Shown here: positions 1 to 11,064 of the stretch, piece by piece
Layout of the letters: each line of letters opens with the position of its first letter
Position numbering within the stretch: position 1 is the stretch's first letter
NCBI GenBank assembly: GCA_032207245.1
Contig: CM063502.1
Location: forward strand, 44,055,691 to 44,119,690
Length of the DNA: 64,000 bases
Source of the DNA: Pardosa pseudoannulata
Taxonomy: Eukaryota; Arthropoda; Arachnida; Araneae; Lycosidae
Reading direction: 5' to 3'
Position numbers and translations under genes: made by a program
The notes under the pieces: model-generated
What the model was told of the DNA's origin: nothing
Databases searched by the model: none
What the model saw: the letters and a program-made list of their open reading frames with translations, nothing else

Positions 1-648
1 TCAAGATAAAAAGGGAAAAGAATTATATACTTATTAGACGATCAAATTGCTATAAAAAAGAATTCAATTTAAAACTAAGACGAATGATAGTAATTATTAT
101 GAGGGTAGAATAAAGGATAATTTTGAAGGAAGAAACACCAGTCACTGAAGTTCATTCGAAAAAAAGAGAGAAAAAACAAGCATGAGAACAAATTCAATTT
201 TTCTTTTAAACCCGTTTTAGTTTCTAAGTTACTTTCACAACGTTTAATAATGTAGAACGAATTAAATGTTATTTGACTAAACAACCTATAACATCTTTCG
301 CTATTGCTTTCGAATGATTTTTAGACGGGATAAAATTCAATTTTAGGTAATTTTTTCTTCAGTTTCAGTAACACGGTTCCTTTACAAGAGAAAAAAAGGA
401 TGAATTGGTGTTATTGTATTAATTATCTGTTTGATGTAGTTTCAGGATTGTATATGAAATTGAAATCAAACTTTCAAGAGTTACTCTTACGTTGAATCTT
501 ACTTAACTCCGTAAATTTTAGTCCAAGTATATTCAATACATTATTTTTATTCAAAATCTTATTTATGTAATTGCTTTTAAAGTAAACTTATGATTTCTCG
601 AAAATACATTTAATTTGTAAATCAAACTTGTTTAAATCATGTGTATTT

Positions 649-723
<75 letters not shown>

Positions 724-2615
724 AAATCATAATTGAAGACTTATAATATTTGACTTTTTAAGTTTAAGCGTACACAAGCCAATCGCAATCAAAATCACAC
801 TATCACGCAAGATTTTTCGAAGTCAGCCAATTGTAAAATTTAGTAAAAGCTTTTAAAGTTATTATCGATGACATATTAAAATATTTAGCTCTTTTTTTTC
901 ACAAAAACCTCAATGCTTGAATACTTTTTGAAATTTAAAATCCATTAGATCTTGCATATCTTTCTTTATCTTTGCCCATTACCATTCGGCGATGAATGCA
1001 TAAACACTAAAATTTGTATTTTATTTGATACAAAAATCCTCTTAAACATTTTGCAAATGTAGGGGTTGAACATCGAATAAAGAAATTCGGTTTTTGTCGC
1101 TGATGATCATTTGGGACATTATGCAGTAGATAAAGCAATCTTTATTTAGGTATAGGAAACAAAGTAGAAGAAATAAAATTTGACATTAGAACAAAAATTT
1201 TTAAGCAAGAAGAAACGACAGCTTACTGAAAAAGAGCTTGATAAGATTACCAATGTTGGATAATAGTAAAGCGATAAAAGGACACAAGTTAACACAAAGC
1301 CTGATTCCTCGAACACAGAAGCGATGTATTTTAAGTAGTAGTTATTCTTTTCAAAGTGGTTCATTAACTAACTAAAATAGGTTATCCAATATTGCTACTA
1401 TTTAAAGTCAACTAAAAACCATATTTTAAAAACTCAATATACACATCACCTGAAAGTGATAATCAAACATTTAATAATTAATAAACTAATTCTTTATAAA
1501 AGGTGTATATAACTGACTTATTGATTTAACTTTTTTATATTAAATTTGATCTTTATAGGAATTCAAATCTCAAGTGAAGTCTAAAGACATTTTGAATGTA
1601 CAATAATAGGGGAGAACTGACTTACTTGTATTTAGATTGTTCCCCCTATTTGGAATGCACGAGTCCAAAAAGGTAGATAAGCGTTAATTGCCTCAGAGAA
1701 TTTATAGGACTACAATGAATTGTAACATAACGTCTCATTTAAATGAAAATTTATTAGCATGTTAATAAAAAAGCACTTCTAAATTGCTCTCCTTCAAATT
1801 GCAAACATAATCACTGGGCCATGAACAAAGGGAGAAAACAACAATTGCTCTTTAAATTAAGGTCATGTAGCTTATATTGACTGTCGATGCATTCACTATA
1901 AATCACGAGTTCCAAGTCATTATCATATGCCAACTGGAATTTAAAGAAAATCAATATTACTTCATGAAATAGATTTGGAGAACAAGATTACAGCATTATT
2001 AAGATTATAAAAGTCTTTAATCCGATATTATGCTTAAAGTTTAAGCTTTATAACGAATTAAAACTACTCAAATGTAAACAATATTAATTATGCGCTAAAA
2101 CTTTAATTGCGTCGTATTCTTTATTGAAATTTAAGCTTATGGTATCACTATTTGAATTTCAAAATATCATAAAATAATATTTCACCAGCAGAATAAATAA
2201 AAGTCTGTGTTATAAGAGAAGGGAAGTCCTTTAATTCTTTCACAATGCTTCTTTTTCTACTAAACTATATTTAAATAGCTGGCTGATTTTCAATATATCG
2301 AGATATTACTTATGACAGAGTAATTATTAAATAATTTACCAGAGCAGTATTTAAAAGCATCCATGCTAAAAACGAAATATCGAATCCAGTCAAAAATTAG
2401 GTATAAACTTTTTAACTTAAAAATTAAAAAAAAAAAAAAAGATTTTAACTGATATTGTAAGCATCTCTTCTATTAAAATTAGGGGATGAAATCATGCATT
2501 AAAAGTTTTGATATCTTTAACCTATTAACTGAATAAACTTGAATTATGTGAATAGTTTTATAAATTATTTTCCGTTAAATTTAACATATTTGTATACTGA
2601 GTCACTGAGTACTAT
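1..2615. other. AT-rich stretch without a recognised gene
   Basis: Apart from the TA array at 653-718 I see only short AT-biased open frames with no recognisable domain. A minus-strand segment at 1638-1711 has acceptor-like and donor-like edges but no convincing product; it is listed among the rejected items. Confidence 0.6.
653..718. repeat. (TA)n microsatellite
   Basis: Uninterrupted TA dinucleotide run of about 66 bp, the first of about ten such arrays in the window. Confidence 0.97.
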
Positions 2616-2623
2616 ATACTATG

Positions 2624-3147
2624 CAAGGGGTGACCAAGCTCCTTGATAGTCCCAGACGTTTTTCAAAATTTGAAATTTTTTGCTAGCCGCAATGAAATAC
2701 GTATTTAAAAGGTATACAAAAAAGGTATTAAAATTTTTTTTCCAGAAATTATATTTATTGAAAGTTATTTGGAAGTTCTTCATCCTATAATTTTTCAAGA
2801 AAATTTTGGAATTGCAGATGGTTTCTTGCATTGGTGCGAATGTAATTTTCAATGTACTACACTGTTTTCATAACTTCAGGATATTTTAAATATTTTGTAA
2901 CGAGATGTTCTCGATGAACTATGCAGTGAATCGGTATAAATTGTGGAATTTGAAAATCATCTCTTAAAAGCCCAATAAGACTGTTTTTTTTTTACCGAGC
3001 ACTGCCGGAGCTCCATCAGTTGTAATATTTTTTAAAAATAGAATAACACAAAAATGAAAAGGGAAATCTAGTACATGTATCGAGAGCCACAAATAATCTT
3101 TCAAAGAGCCGCATGTGGTTCGCGAGCGGCAGGTTGGTCACCCCTGT
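2624..3147 (-). mobile_element. hAT-family remnant with terminal inverted repeats
   Basis: The ends are inverted copies of one another: the left end reads CAAGGGGTGACCAA and the reverse complement of the right end reads CAGGGGTGACCAA, one base apart. This start and the subterminal GAGCCGCATGTGG motif are typical of Charlie-type hAT elements. The 524-bp body keeps a piece of transposase on the minus strand. The flanks (ATACTATG and TACTTTTG) are only a poor match for an 8-bp target duplication, so the copy is old or one edge has shifted. It is internally deleted relative to full-length hAT elements. Confidence 0.7.
2740..3040 (-). pseudogene. hAT transposase fragment, broken
   Basis: Reading the minus strand, the segment begins with NITTDGAPAVLGKK, the conserved block around the second catalytic Asp of hAT transposases related to GTF2IRD2/SCAND3-like domesticated genes. 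After a stop and frame change it continues through FQIPQFIPIHCIVHREHL and KYPEVMKTV. A further frame shift leads into an IENYIRTNARNHLQFQ-like stretch and then LPNNFQ. At least two stops (one after LLGF, one after MKTV) and frame changes rule out function. It lies inside the TIR-bounded hAT remnant and points in the same direction. Family assignment comes from motif recognition, not a search. Confidence 0.65.
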
Positions 3148-3149
3148 AC

Positions 3150-3937
3150 TTTTGATAATATATAGCTAGTGACATAGTATGTACATTACTATTGTTATTA
3201 TGAAACTTACTCCGATAAAAGTAACGTATTAAAGTTTCTGTGTGTTTTCCTTTAGAGAACTTTAATTATAAATTAAATTTCATCGCCCTGCATGTATCGA
3301 TTTATAAGCACGTAGAAAAAATACATCAGGTTTATTTCATAATCAAAATTTTAATTGAATTCAACGACTTAAATTACATTTACATTCTAAATCCAGTATT
3401 CGGAATTGGATTTAGGAAATAAGTTGACTGATTACTGAAAGTAAACATACTCCTTTAATTCTAATTCCTCAAATGGTGACGTTATATATGTCAGGAAGCG
3501 AAACGCACTCATTAGTAGAAAAATCAGAAAATATATTTAGAATATTTTGATATTGAATCAATAAAATTTGCAATAATTCCAAAAGGCATAGTAGTAATCA
3601 AATTCGGACAGTCGTTTCAAAGATTCCATATTTTCAGGAGGCATTAAAATTTATCCATTTTAAGTTCAAACTCGCTAAGTGAAGTCCTGTCTAAACCAAC
3701 ACCATGTACAAGTCAGAAGAAAGCTTTCTCACGGCCTCAGGACCTAATACATATTTCCTAGAAGTGATAATCTGACATTTATACCTCTAGAGTATTCACG
3801 TGCGTAAGCTTGCAGGCGAAGATTTGTTTTTAGCGCTATTTGTTTTTGTCTATGAATACATTTCTAAACTGAATTAAGATGAAAAATTAACGTTAAAGTT
3901 TAATAATTTATCACGGTAATTTTTAATCATCATACAC

Positions 3938-4016
<79 letters not shown>

Positions 4017-5630
4017 TGTGTATGGCAAGCATATTTACGATAACATGATAGAAAGTCGTATGTTCCTCAATTTCTAATAGCTAAATTTAGATTTTAAAAT
4101 TAATAAAAAGTAAAAGTTGGTTTTCTATCTTTATATTGATCATAATTTGGTAAAATATTTAAAAAAAGAGGCGTGTTTATTTCCATATCTGTCACATATA
4201 TTGAGCTAGACCAGGGTAAACGTATAAACTAATTCTGTCATTGAGGTGGATGTTCGTTCCACCCTTTCTCAGTACGCTGGCTGTTTCCCCATTGTTAATG
4301 ATTTCTCACATATTAACTACTGAATATATTAATGCACCAAAAGCCATTTAATATATTAGCAGAATTGAGGTTTTTGGTTCGGGATTATTCTCACAATATA
4401 TCTAAACCCTGATGCTGAAGAAGTAAAACGCCAACAAACAAAGGATTAAAATTATAAATCCTTCCAAAATATACAGAGACGAATTCAGAAATGGTTTTAA
4501 ATACTAATGATAAATGTTGCTTATTTCTTCAATAATGGAATCTTTGCCTTTAAGGAGACTGGAGACATTCGAAATGACAGGTTTTGACCAAAAATAGGAA
4601 ATGATTCTTTGTTCTGAAAGAATCAAGTTAGATACACGCTTCATTATCCAAAAATAATTTTCAAATAACATGCTTACTTTACTGTTCTGAAACAGGTTTT
4701 TTTCTCATACACCCTTATTTTAAGGGGAGTGAGAAATTTTTTCACACCCTGATTTTAAAGAGTCTGAAAAAATAATATTTTCCAGTTTGATGATTTTTGT
4801 ATCGAATTAGAAATTTCAAAATGTTCCAGGTGTATTACTTTTATGTATTTTTTATTCAAAAATTCGGAAATTGTCTAGTAATGTATTTTTCAATAAACTT
4901 GGTGCGCTTTTGAAAATTGCAAAGTCTCGATTTATAGGGAATTTAATATCGTAAAACTGAGAAAACAGTTGCTAAAACACTCCCTAATTTTAAATATTTG
5001 TCTTATATAAGTATCATTTAACGTAAGTGAAAACTGATACCCAGCTCAGTTTCTATATAAGTTTCAGAATAAAATGAAAATTAAAAGCAATTGATTAGTT
5101 TACTGTGCACTAAGAACGTTTTTAAGGAATATTGTTGGATGATTCAATTATTATCAAATAGTCTCATATTTTGATCAAAAATAATTTTCTAATAGATTTT
5201 AGTATGCGTTTTATGTAACAACATTATGTAATCTTATAAAAATATCATTAAAATTTGAAAATCTTATAAATTGAAATTTAACTTCCTATTTCTCTTACTA
5301 CTGCAATGCAACGTCCCATGTCCCATAAGGTCTTTTTTACTATTTTGGGTCTAAAATTTGTTTTCAGTTAAAAAGTTTCATTAAAACACACCTATAAATT
5401 CTTCTAAAATACTTAAACTAAGTTTTATTTAATTTCAATTAACGGTTTGGATTTTAGAACAGATATTCAACTATCCGTCCTAAAATAATTACTCACAAAT
5501 ATAATAACAATAACAGTAAGTCACATATATAATTATTTTTTAAGATAAACACTACGTCAAACATTATCTAAAGTAATGTTCTTAAAGTCAGTGTTTTCAA
5601 ATAACATTAAAGTTGTTTATATATTAACCC
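3150..5630. other. AT-rich stretch without a recognised gene
   Basis: Contains the TA array at 3947-4013 and otherwise only AT-biased sequence. The 60-residue open frame at 3240-3422 (+) has no recognisable feature. Confidence 0.6.
3947..4013. repeat. (TA)n microsatellite
   Basis: Pure TA run of about 67 bp preceded by a short CA/CATA stretch. Confidence 0.97.
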
Positions 5631-5633
5631 TGG

Positions 5634-5675
5634 TTTGCAAAACGGTAGATCGTAGAGCTCCAAAACAAACAAACG
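5634..5675 (+). mobile_element. 3' fragment of tRNA-derived SINE
   Basis: Matches only the tail of the SINE family found at 17918 and 25537 (in reverse complement): TTGCAAAACGGTAGATC, then a GAGCTCC block and an A/C-rich tail of the AAAC type. It looks like a 5'-truncated insertion, with no tRNA-like head. Confidence 0.5.
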
Positions 5676-6004
5676 TTGTTTATATTATTAAAAATCAAAA
5701 TAAACCAAAGCGACTTTCTTATTTCAAGTGAACGTATGAAAGAACACATGAATGAGGGTATGTTATGTTGGAATCTTACATGGAAGAGAAATAAATCCAT
5801 CTGGAATGAGTACTATCAAATAAGTATATCCAACCTTTTAGAAAATAACGAAATAAACCTTTTAAATACAAGTCATTTGAATACAAAAAGGATATCTTGG
5901 GGAATATTTTGTAATATTTATTGAATAGAGTGAGATCAAATTTGATGTACTTTCAGTGGGATGATAGACCCGAAAGGGTTAAAATAACCGACCACATTCA
6001 GACT

Positions 6005-6130
6005 GATTGGTTTGGAGAGCTACAGCCTACTGTTTTGCTACACGTGGGCCAATAAGATCGAGACCTACTGCGCAAAGACAGTTCCGAACAGCTACGAACA
6101 TCCATGCCAGCAGTGAGATTCGAACCCTCG
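6005..6130 (-). mobile_element. tRNA-derived SINE, head truncated
   Basis: Shares with the copies at 17918, 25537 and 40842 the blocks TTTGGAGAGCTAC, GAGACCTACTGC-like, CTACGAACATCCATGCC and GATTCGAACCC. The last is the reverse complement of a pol III box B. The match stops just after box B, so the box A part of the head is missing. Confidence 0.7.
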
Positions 6131-6344
6131 AACTACATCATATGGTACATAACTTGAAACGAAATATTATTTAAATAATCTGTGTTTTCCAACAAAACTT
6201 TTTGTTTGTACACGTTTATGTACGTAAAAAATATTCAAGTATAGCTTTGAGGATATGTTCTTTAACGGTCCTTTTAATGTTTCTTAGAGGAATAATGTCT
6301 TTTTTTTAATGTTTCTCATATAGTAGGTTGATTAAGATTATATC

Positions 6345-6712
6345 CTTCTTTTATGAGTGTATCCACTTGTTCATTGTCAGGAACATCGCAGTGGCTGGAA
6401 ATCCATTAGAAGTGATATCTTTCTCTGACTTAATTAAAGAGCTAATACGAAATTTACACTTGAATTCAAAGGATGGAAGGACTAGATTATAGTTTGTAAT
6501 TGTATAAATGGCAGCTTTAGAATCAGGAAACAAAACAATCTTTTCTTTAGCTGTATTTTCAGTGGCCCAGAGCCATCCAAATTGCATACAATTCAGCATC
6601 GAAATTATCACGGATGTGGCCAATAGCCTCTCTAAGTTGAAATATGACCACATTACGCCAGCACCTGTCATTCCATCAACCGCAGAACCATCAGTATAAA
6701 TATGTGTCTATT
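6345..6712 (-). pseudogene. RNase H domain of a non-LTR retrotransposon, broken
   Basis: The minus strand opens with IYTDGSAVDGMTGAGV, the first catalytic Asp motif of the RNase H domain carried by Jockey-type non-LTR retrotransposons. A one-frame slip follows: the Glu motif (FDAELYAIWMALGH) is in another frame from its flanks. Next come FPDSKAAIYTITN (third acidic residue), PSFEFKCKF and SSLIKSEKDIT. The C-terminal His motif region is again in a different frame, where CDV-, NEQVDTL- and KEGYN-like residues are readable. Only about 120 residues survive; no reverse transcriptase is visible upstream, so this is an isolated domain remnant. Confidence 0.75.
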
Positions 6713-6725
6713 GCTCGACAGGATA

Positions 6726-6750
6726 TCTCTCTCTCTCTCTCTCTCTCTCA
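6726..6750. repeat. (CT)n microsatellite
   Basis: About 12 uninterrupted CT dinucleotides just outside the RNase H remnant. Confidence 0.95.
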
Positions 6751-7068
6751 TAAATGATAGTTAAGGCGAGCATACTAAAGTCCGCCTGAATAGAGAAACT
6801 CTTGGATATAGGGACAACTAAGTACTTACTGAACGCACTTTGTATAGTGCTTTGAAAATAAATGAATCATTTTTAGTAGTCTTGTACATACTATTCCGAT
6901 CAAAAAGTGTCGAGAATGCTCCATTTAAAATAAACTGATGTTAGAAATCATAGGCAAACTTTTCTCAAATATTTATAAATTGAATGGCAACACTGAATAT
7001 TTGATTTTAAATTACCGACTGAAAATAAAATTTGTTTGTGAGATAAGAATGTTTGTCAATTTTCAAAA

Positions 7069-8380
7069 ATGGCAAATGTGATTAAGCAAAGAACGGAAAA
7101 TAAATTTTGTACCTGCAATAAAGTATTTGCTACAAATATATCTGAAATAATGCAAAAAGTCTTTAATGACAATAATGTATTCACAAACAAATATATTTGT
7201 GGGATATAAAATGCGTAAAGAAGGTAGATAATCCGTTTAGATCGTTTGTGAAGACTGTGCATCAAAATCAATATATTTGAGTGCTATAAAATGCGTAAGA
7301 AACATAAAAAAATTTTAGATGAATCATGATGATTGTGTATCAAAATGAAGTGTATTAGAGTGGTATAAAATGTATAAAGAAGGTGATGAATTCTTCTTAG
7401 GTGAACCATGTCAGTAGACCCTGAACTTCGACCAGAGCTATAGCGAGAAATCTTTCATGGGGGAAGGAGGGTTAATGCAGCAATCATTACATATGTAAGA
7501 CCTTTACAGAAATCCTCATGGGGGGTTACAACTACCCCATTCCTTTTCCCCTTTCCTACGCCACTGACTTCAACTAATCAACATGTCGATCGGATCAGAA
7601 AATTGATACTCAATGATCGTGGTCTAACAATTAGAGATATTATTGAATGTTTCTATATAATATGGTTGATGTCTAGAAAATATAAAGATCATTTAGGCTT
7701 GCGATGTATCATTTATTAAGTTGTTCCAAAAACAACGGCATATTTAAATGGTTCAAGAGAGGATTTCTCTTGGCGATTTTTTTTAAACACACTGTTAAAG
7801 AGGGATGAAATTTGTATCTATACTTGTGATACAGAAGTTCAATAATCAAGACACTTGAGGGATAAGCAAGAGTGAAAAAGAAACGACAAACTCTAGAAAA
7901 TGCAAGCTAATATTCACTTCTTAACTTATCGTAGTATTGTGCGTTATAAATTTCTATCAATTGCAGAAGCTGTTGATGAGGAATATTATTTGAAAGTTTT
8001 GCTATGTTTGAGTGAAGAAATTCGTGGAAAAGACCTGAATTTGGCGAGATATCTCATAGATTTTACACCACATTGATGCGCCTTATGATAATGTAATTAT
8101 TTTCCAAGATCCATGCCGAAAATTCAAGAAAAACGTTTCACAAGCTCCATCTTCATCTGATATGGCATAATGAAGAGTTTTCCATATTTTCACATGAGAA
8201 AATGGAGCTTCATGGTTACCGTTGTCAGTTTATAGCTAAGAAAATTCACTACAAACCCTGACGGGGTTTCTTGAAAACGACTTTATTAAGTTTGAGAATT
8301 TGGAAAAACATTGGAGAAATGTATTGCCGTCAGATGAAATTACTTTGAAGAGGATTTAATAAATATTGACCTATAAACTG
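7069..8380 (+). pseudogene. mariner transposase pseudogene
   Basis: An ATG at 7069 opens a frame reading MANVIKQRTENKFC, resembling the N-terminal helix-turn-helix of irritans-type mariner transposases, followed by EIMQKVFNDNN. From about 7190 to 7410 a 75-80 bp segment with the WYKM-YKEG block is present in three diverged tandem copies, a later rearrangement. Then comes an SRP.TST segment split by the hAT MITE at 7433-7566, and QHVDRIRKLILNDRGLTIRD (7572-7640). Further on are EEYYLKVL, a PQAP-like SQAPSSSDMA block (the pre-D34D region) and FLENDFIKFENLEKHW near the C-terminus. Many stops and frameshifts: non-functional. Confidence 0.75.
7433..7566. mobile_element. hAT-type MITE, 134 bp, inside the mariner
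   Basis: The left end CAGAGCTATAGCGAG and the reverse complement of the right end CAGTGGCGTAGGAAAGG share the CAGTGGCGTAG-type start. It is flanked by ACTTCGAC (7425-7432) and ACTTCAAC (7567-7574), an 8-bp target duplication with one change, diagnostic of hAT. Removing it and one target copy restores the mariner TST-x-QHVDRIRKL reading, which supports the boundaries independently. No coding capacity. Confidence 0.85.
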
Positions 8381-8520
8381 ATACCCTTTGTTTCATGACA
8401 GCATTTCCGATACATTTTGATCATAGTAGTATATAATCCAGACTTCCGGATCCCCTATTATCCTGATAGCTTTGATAGAAAAAAAATCCCAATAAAACAT
8501 CCGTCAAGCGGATGTGAGGT

Positions 8521-9306
8521 TCGCTTGTCAGGAAACGAGTAAAGACAGCGAAACAATTGATTTTGAATGATATGTTGAAACAGCGGTATTTTTATACAGT
8601 ATGGAAGTATACAAAGTATAAATAACACTGAGTAGTCCTTAAATTAATGTCATAAACAAATTTTATTTTTTATTCCTACTAAACAAACTCCATTACGTCA
8701 TTTATCAAAATAACCAGAAAAGTTTTGAATACAGTAGAATAAAAAAATTTAATATAAAATCTTAATTTAAAATAATCATTTTATTTCTTATTTTTGTTTT
8801 ATTGTCAATATTTTTAGCTGTGGTATTATTCCACATAGCCATATTAAAATCAATAAAAATTAATGTCGAAAATGAAAAAGAAACTTCTTATTTTCTAATG
8901 TTGTGTATTCGCTCGTCAGGAAACGAGTAAAGACAGCGAAACAATTGATTTTAAATGATATGTTCAAACAGCGGTATTTTTATACAGTATGGAACTATAC
9001 AAAGTATAAACAACACTGTTTGAGTACACATTAAATTAATGTCATAAACAAATTTTAATTTTTATTTCTATGAAACAAACTGTACTACGTCATTTATCAA
9101 AACAACCAGAAAAGTTTTGAATACAGTAGAATAAAAAGTTTTAAAATAAAATCTTAAAATTTAAAATAATCATTTTATTTCTTATTTTTGTTTTATTGTC
9201 ATTATTTTTAGCTGTGGTATTATTCCACATTAAAATCCATATTAAAATCAATAAAAATTAATATTGAAAATGAAAAAGGAACTTCTTATTTTCTATTGTT
9301 GTGTAC
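8521..9306. repeat. Tandem duplication of a ~388-bp unit
   Basis: Copy 1 (8521-8908) and copy 2 (8909-9306) both start TCGCT(T/C)GTCAGGAAACG and run in parallel to the TATTTTCTA-TTGTTGTGTA end, with scattered substitutions and small indels. The unit is non-coding. It lies between the mariner and the Tc1-like element. Confidence 0.93.
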
Positions 9307-9451
9307 TTTAAGATTTTAATATTTAATAAACAGAAAGCATTTTATTGTGTTAAATATTTTTTTGCAGGTAAAAGATGTTAAGCATGTGTAAAATCCGTCA
9401 AAATGAATCTAGGATAATCCTAAATCCTGAGAGAGATCATTGCTTCACATA

Positions 9452-11062
9452 CAGTGAACCAAAAAAAAAAAAAAAAAAAAGAGAAAAGTTGGACAGCAAG
9501 GAGAATCCATTTTGTAGTGCAACATTTTAAAAGAGAGTTGTACTTTTAAAATGAAACATTTTTTTAAAAATGGTAATTTCTTCCACGATTGAGATGACTG
9601 GTTTGAATTTCAATAAAACACTGCATTTAATTTTAAAATAATTTAAAGATAAAATTTTGAGATTTCCACAGCCAAAAAAAACTTGGATATTTATTTTATT
9701 CGCACTATACACTGCTTTATGCAAATTTTATGCAAATTTTTAAGACACTGTTGCATTTTTGGCACGAATACAAATCAAAGCTTTGAGACTGAACTGTTTA
9801 AATTTCTTTTTCTTGGTTTCAATATTAGGAAATGGAGACAAATCAAACTTCTATAGATATGAAAAACTTAATTGTTACACTATGGAAAGAAAATGAAAGC
9901 ATAAGAGATATTGAAGAAATTGGGAAATTAGCCTCATTCAGTGCATTACGTATTTAATAACTATAAAAGGTATAGATTTTTACACAGACCAAATAGAAGT
10001 GGTCGGCCCAAAAAGATTTCTTCGCCTCAGTAGAGAGGCCGATACTTAGATTTGTTAAAGAGAATCCTACAATTTTATGGAGTGAAGATATCAAGAGAGT
10101 TGAGACATCTGTTGTTAATGTGCATTCACAGACGGTAAGAAATTTTTTACATTCTACGGAATATAGAGCCTGTGCACCACATAAGAAACCATACTTATCT
10201 GCCAGAACTGTGAAAAAACGCCTCGAGTATGCTAAATACTATATTGCAAAGTCCCAAGACTTTGGGAAGTCTTCTTACTTAAGTTATTTTTACTTCTTAA
10301 GTTATTTTTATTGATGGAGAAAGGAAGGTACAGCACTTAAATCAAGAAATATAAAAGTAAATGTTAAACATGGCGGTCGTAACGTTATGGTATGGTGGGC
10401 AACGGCAGCTAGCGGTGTTGGAAATTTAATGTTTATTGACGGTACCATAGACAAAATGGTATATTTAAATGTTCTAAAACTAAATTTACCAGACACAGCT
10501 GTAAAATTGAATTTAAATAGAAACTTCTCTTTGGTCCAAGACAATGATCCCAACCATAACGCTCAGATTGTAAAGGAATGGTTATTATATAATGTACAAA
10601 AAGTACTGCCTCATCCTCCATAAAGTCTGGATTTGAATCGTATAGAACATTTATGGGCGTTTATGGAAAACAAATTGGGAGAGAAGAAAATAAAAAATGC
10701 TCTTCAGAATATATGGGACAATGTTCAATTCAATTTTTCAAAACTTAATCTGCACCGTCATATTCCTTTTGTAAGTCTACATCTTTTATGTGAATCTAGT
10801 AAGACATCGATAAAAATTTTAAAAATCGAGAAAAAAGAAAAAACTCACAAAATGGAGTGATGTTTAAAAAAAAACCTTTTTTTAGTCATTTTTAATGTGA
10901 GGTACGTTTCCTAAAAATCTCACAATCATTGCCAATAATCAGAAACATGTTATTCAAAACCTACAATTCATTTTCAGCTGTTGAGGATGCAGGAGTATAA
11001 TTTATTTTCCTATTTCGAATGTTGGTGGAACCCTAACTACGCAAGTCCCCAAAACTTCACTG
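9452..11062 (+). mobile_element. Tc1-like element, decayed
   Basis: A broken DD34E transposase (9832-10860) sits centrally. The left end TA-CAGTGAACC (9450) is followed by a 20-base A run. The best right-end partner is ACTTCACTG-TA at 11054-11064. The resulting 1.61-kb span and TA flanks fit Tc1, but only about 7 terminal bases match, so the edges are tentative. Confidence 0.6.
9832..10860 (+). pseudogene. Tc1-like transposase pseudogene (DD34E type)
   Basis: The frame starts METNQTSIDMKNLIVTLWK at 9832 and soon meets stops and frame changes. The middle segment reads NVHSQTVRNFLHSTEYRA then KPYLSARTVKKRLEYA, the Tc1 pre-catalytic region. The first catalytic Asp is readable as VIFIDGE at about 10303-10320 in a shifted frame. 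The second is in VQDNDPNHNAQIVKEWL. The third residue is the Glu in LDLNRIEHLW, 34 positions after the second Asp when the in-frame TAA at 10621 is counted as a residue (it replaces a Gln codon in the usual P-x-SPDLN motif). The frameshifts and stops make it inactive. Typical length for the family is about 340 residues, matching the span. Confidence 0.8.
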
Positions 11063-11064
11063 TA

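Larger units (their letters stand above)
6889..8432 (+). mobile_element. mariner-like element, decayed, with a nested hAT MITE
   Basis: A broken mariner transposase (from 7069) is flanked by imperfect inverted repeats. The left end reads TACTATTCCGATCAAAAAG. The reverse complement of the right end (8397-8432) reads TACTACTATGATCAAAATG and continues into a shared GGAAATGCT-like stretch. The span of about 1.54 kb fits a mariner of about 1.3 kb plus a 142-bp nested insertion (MITE and target duplication) and an internal triplication. TA target sites at the edges are not clean. Confidence 0.65.

Noticed and set aside
1638..1711. Minus-strand exon after TTCATTGTAG ending at GTAAGT
   Set aside because: The protein-like frame (YKFSEAINAYLPFWTRAFQ) meets a stop before the donor, and a second frame is equally open; nothing else supports it.
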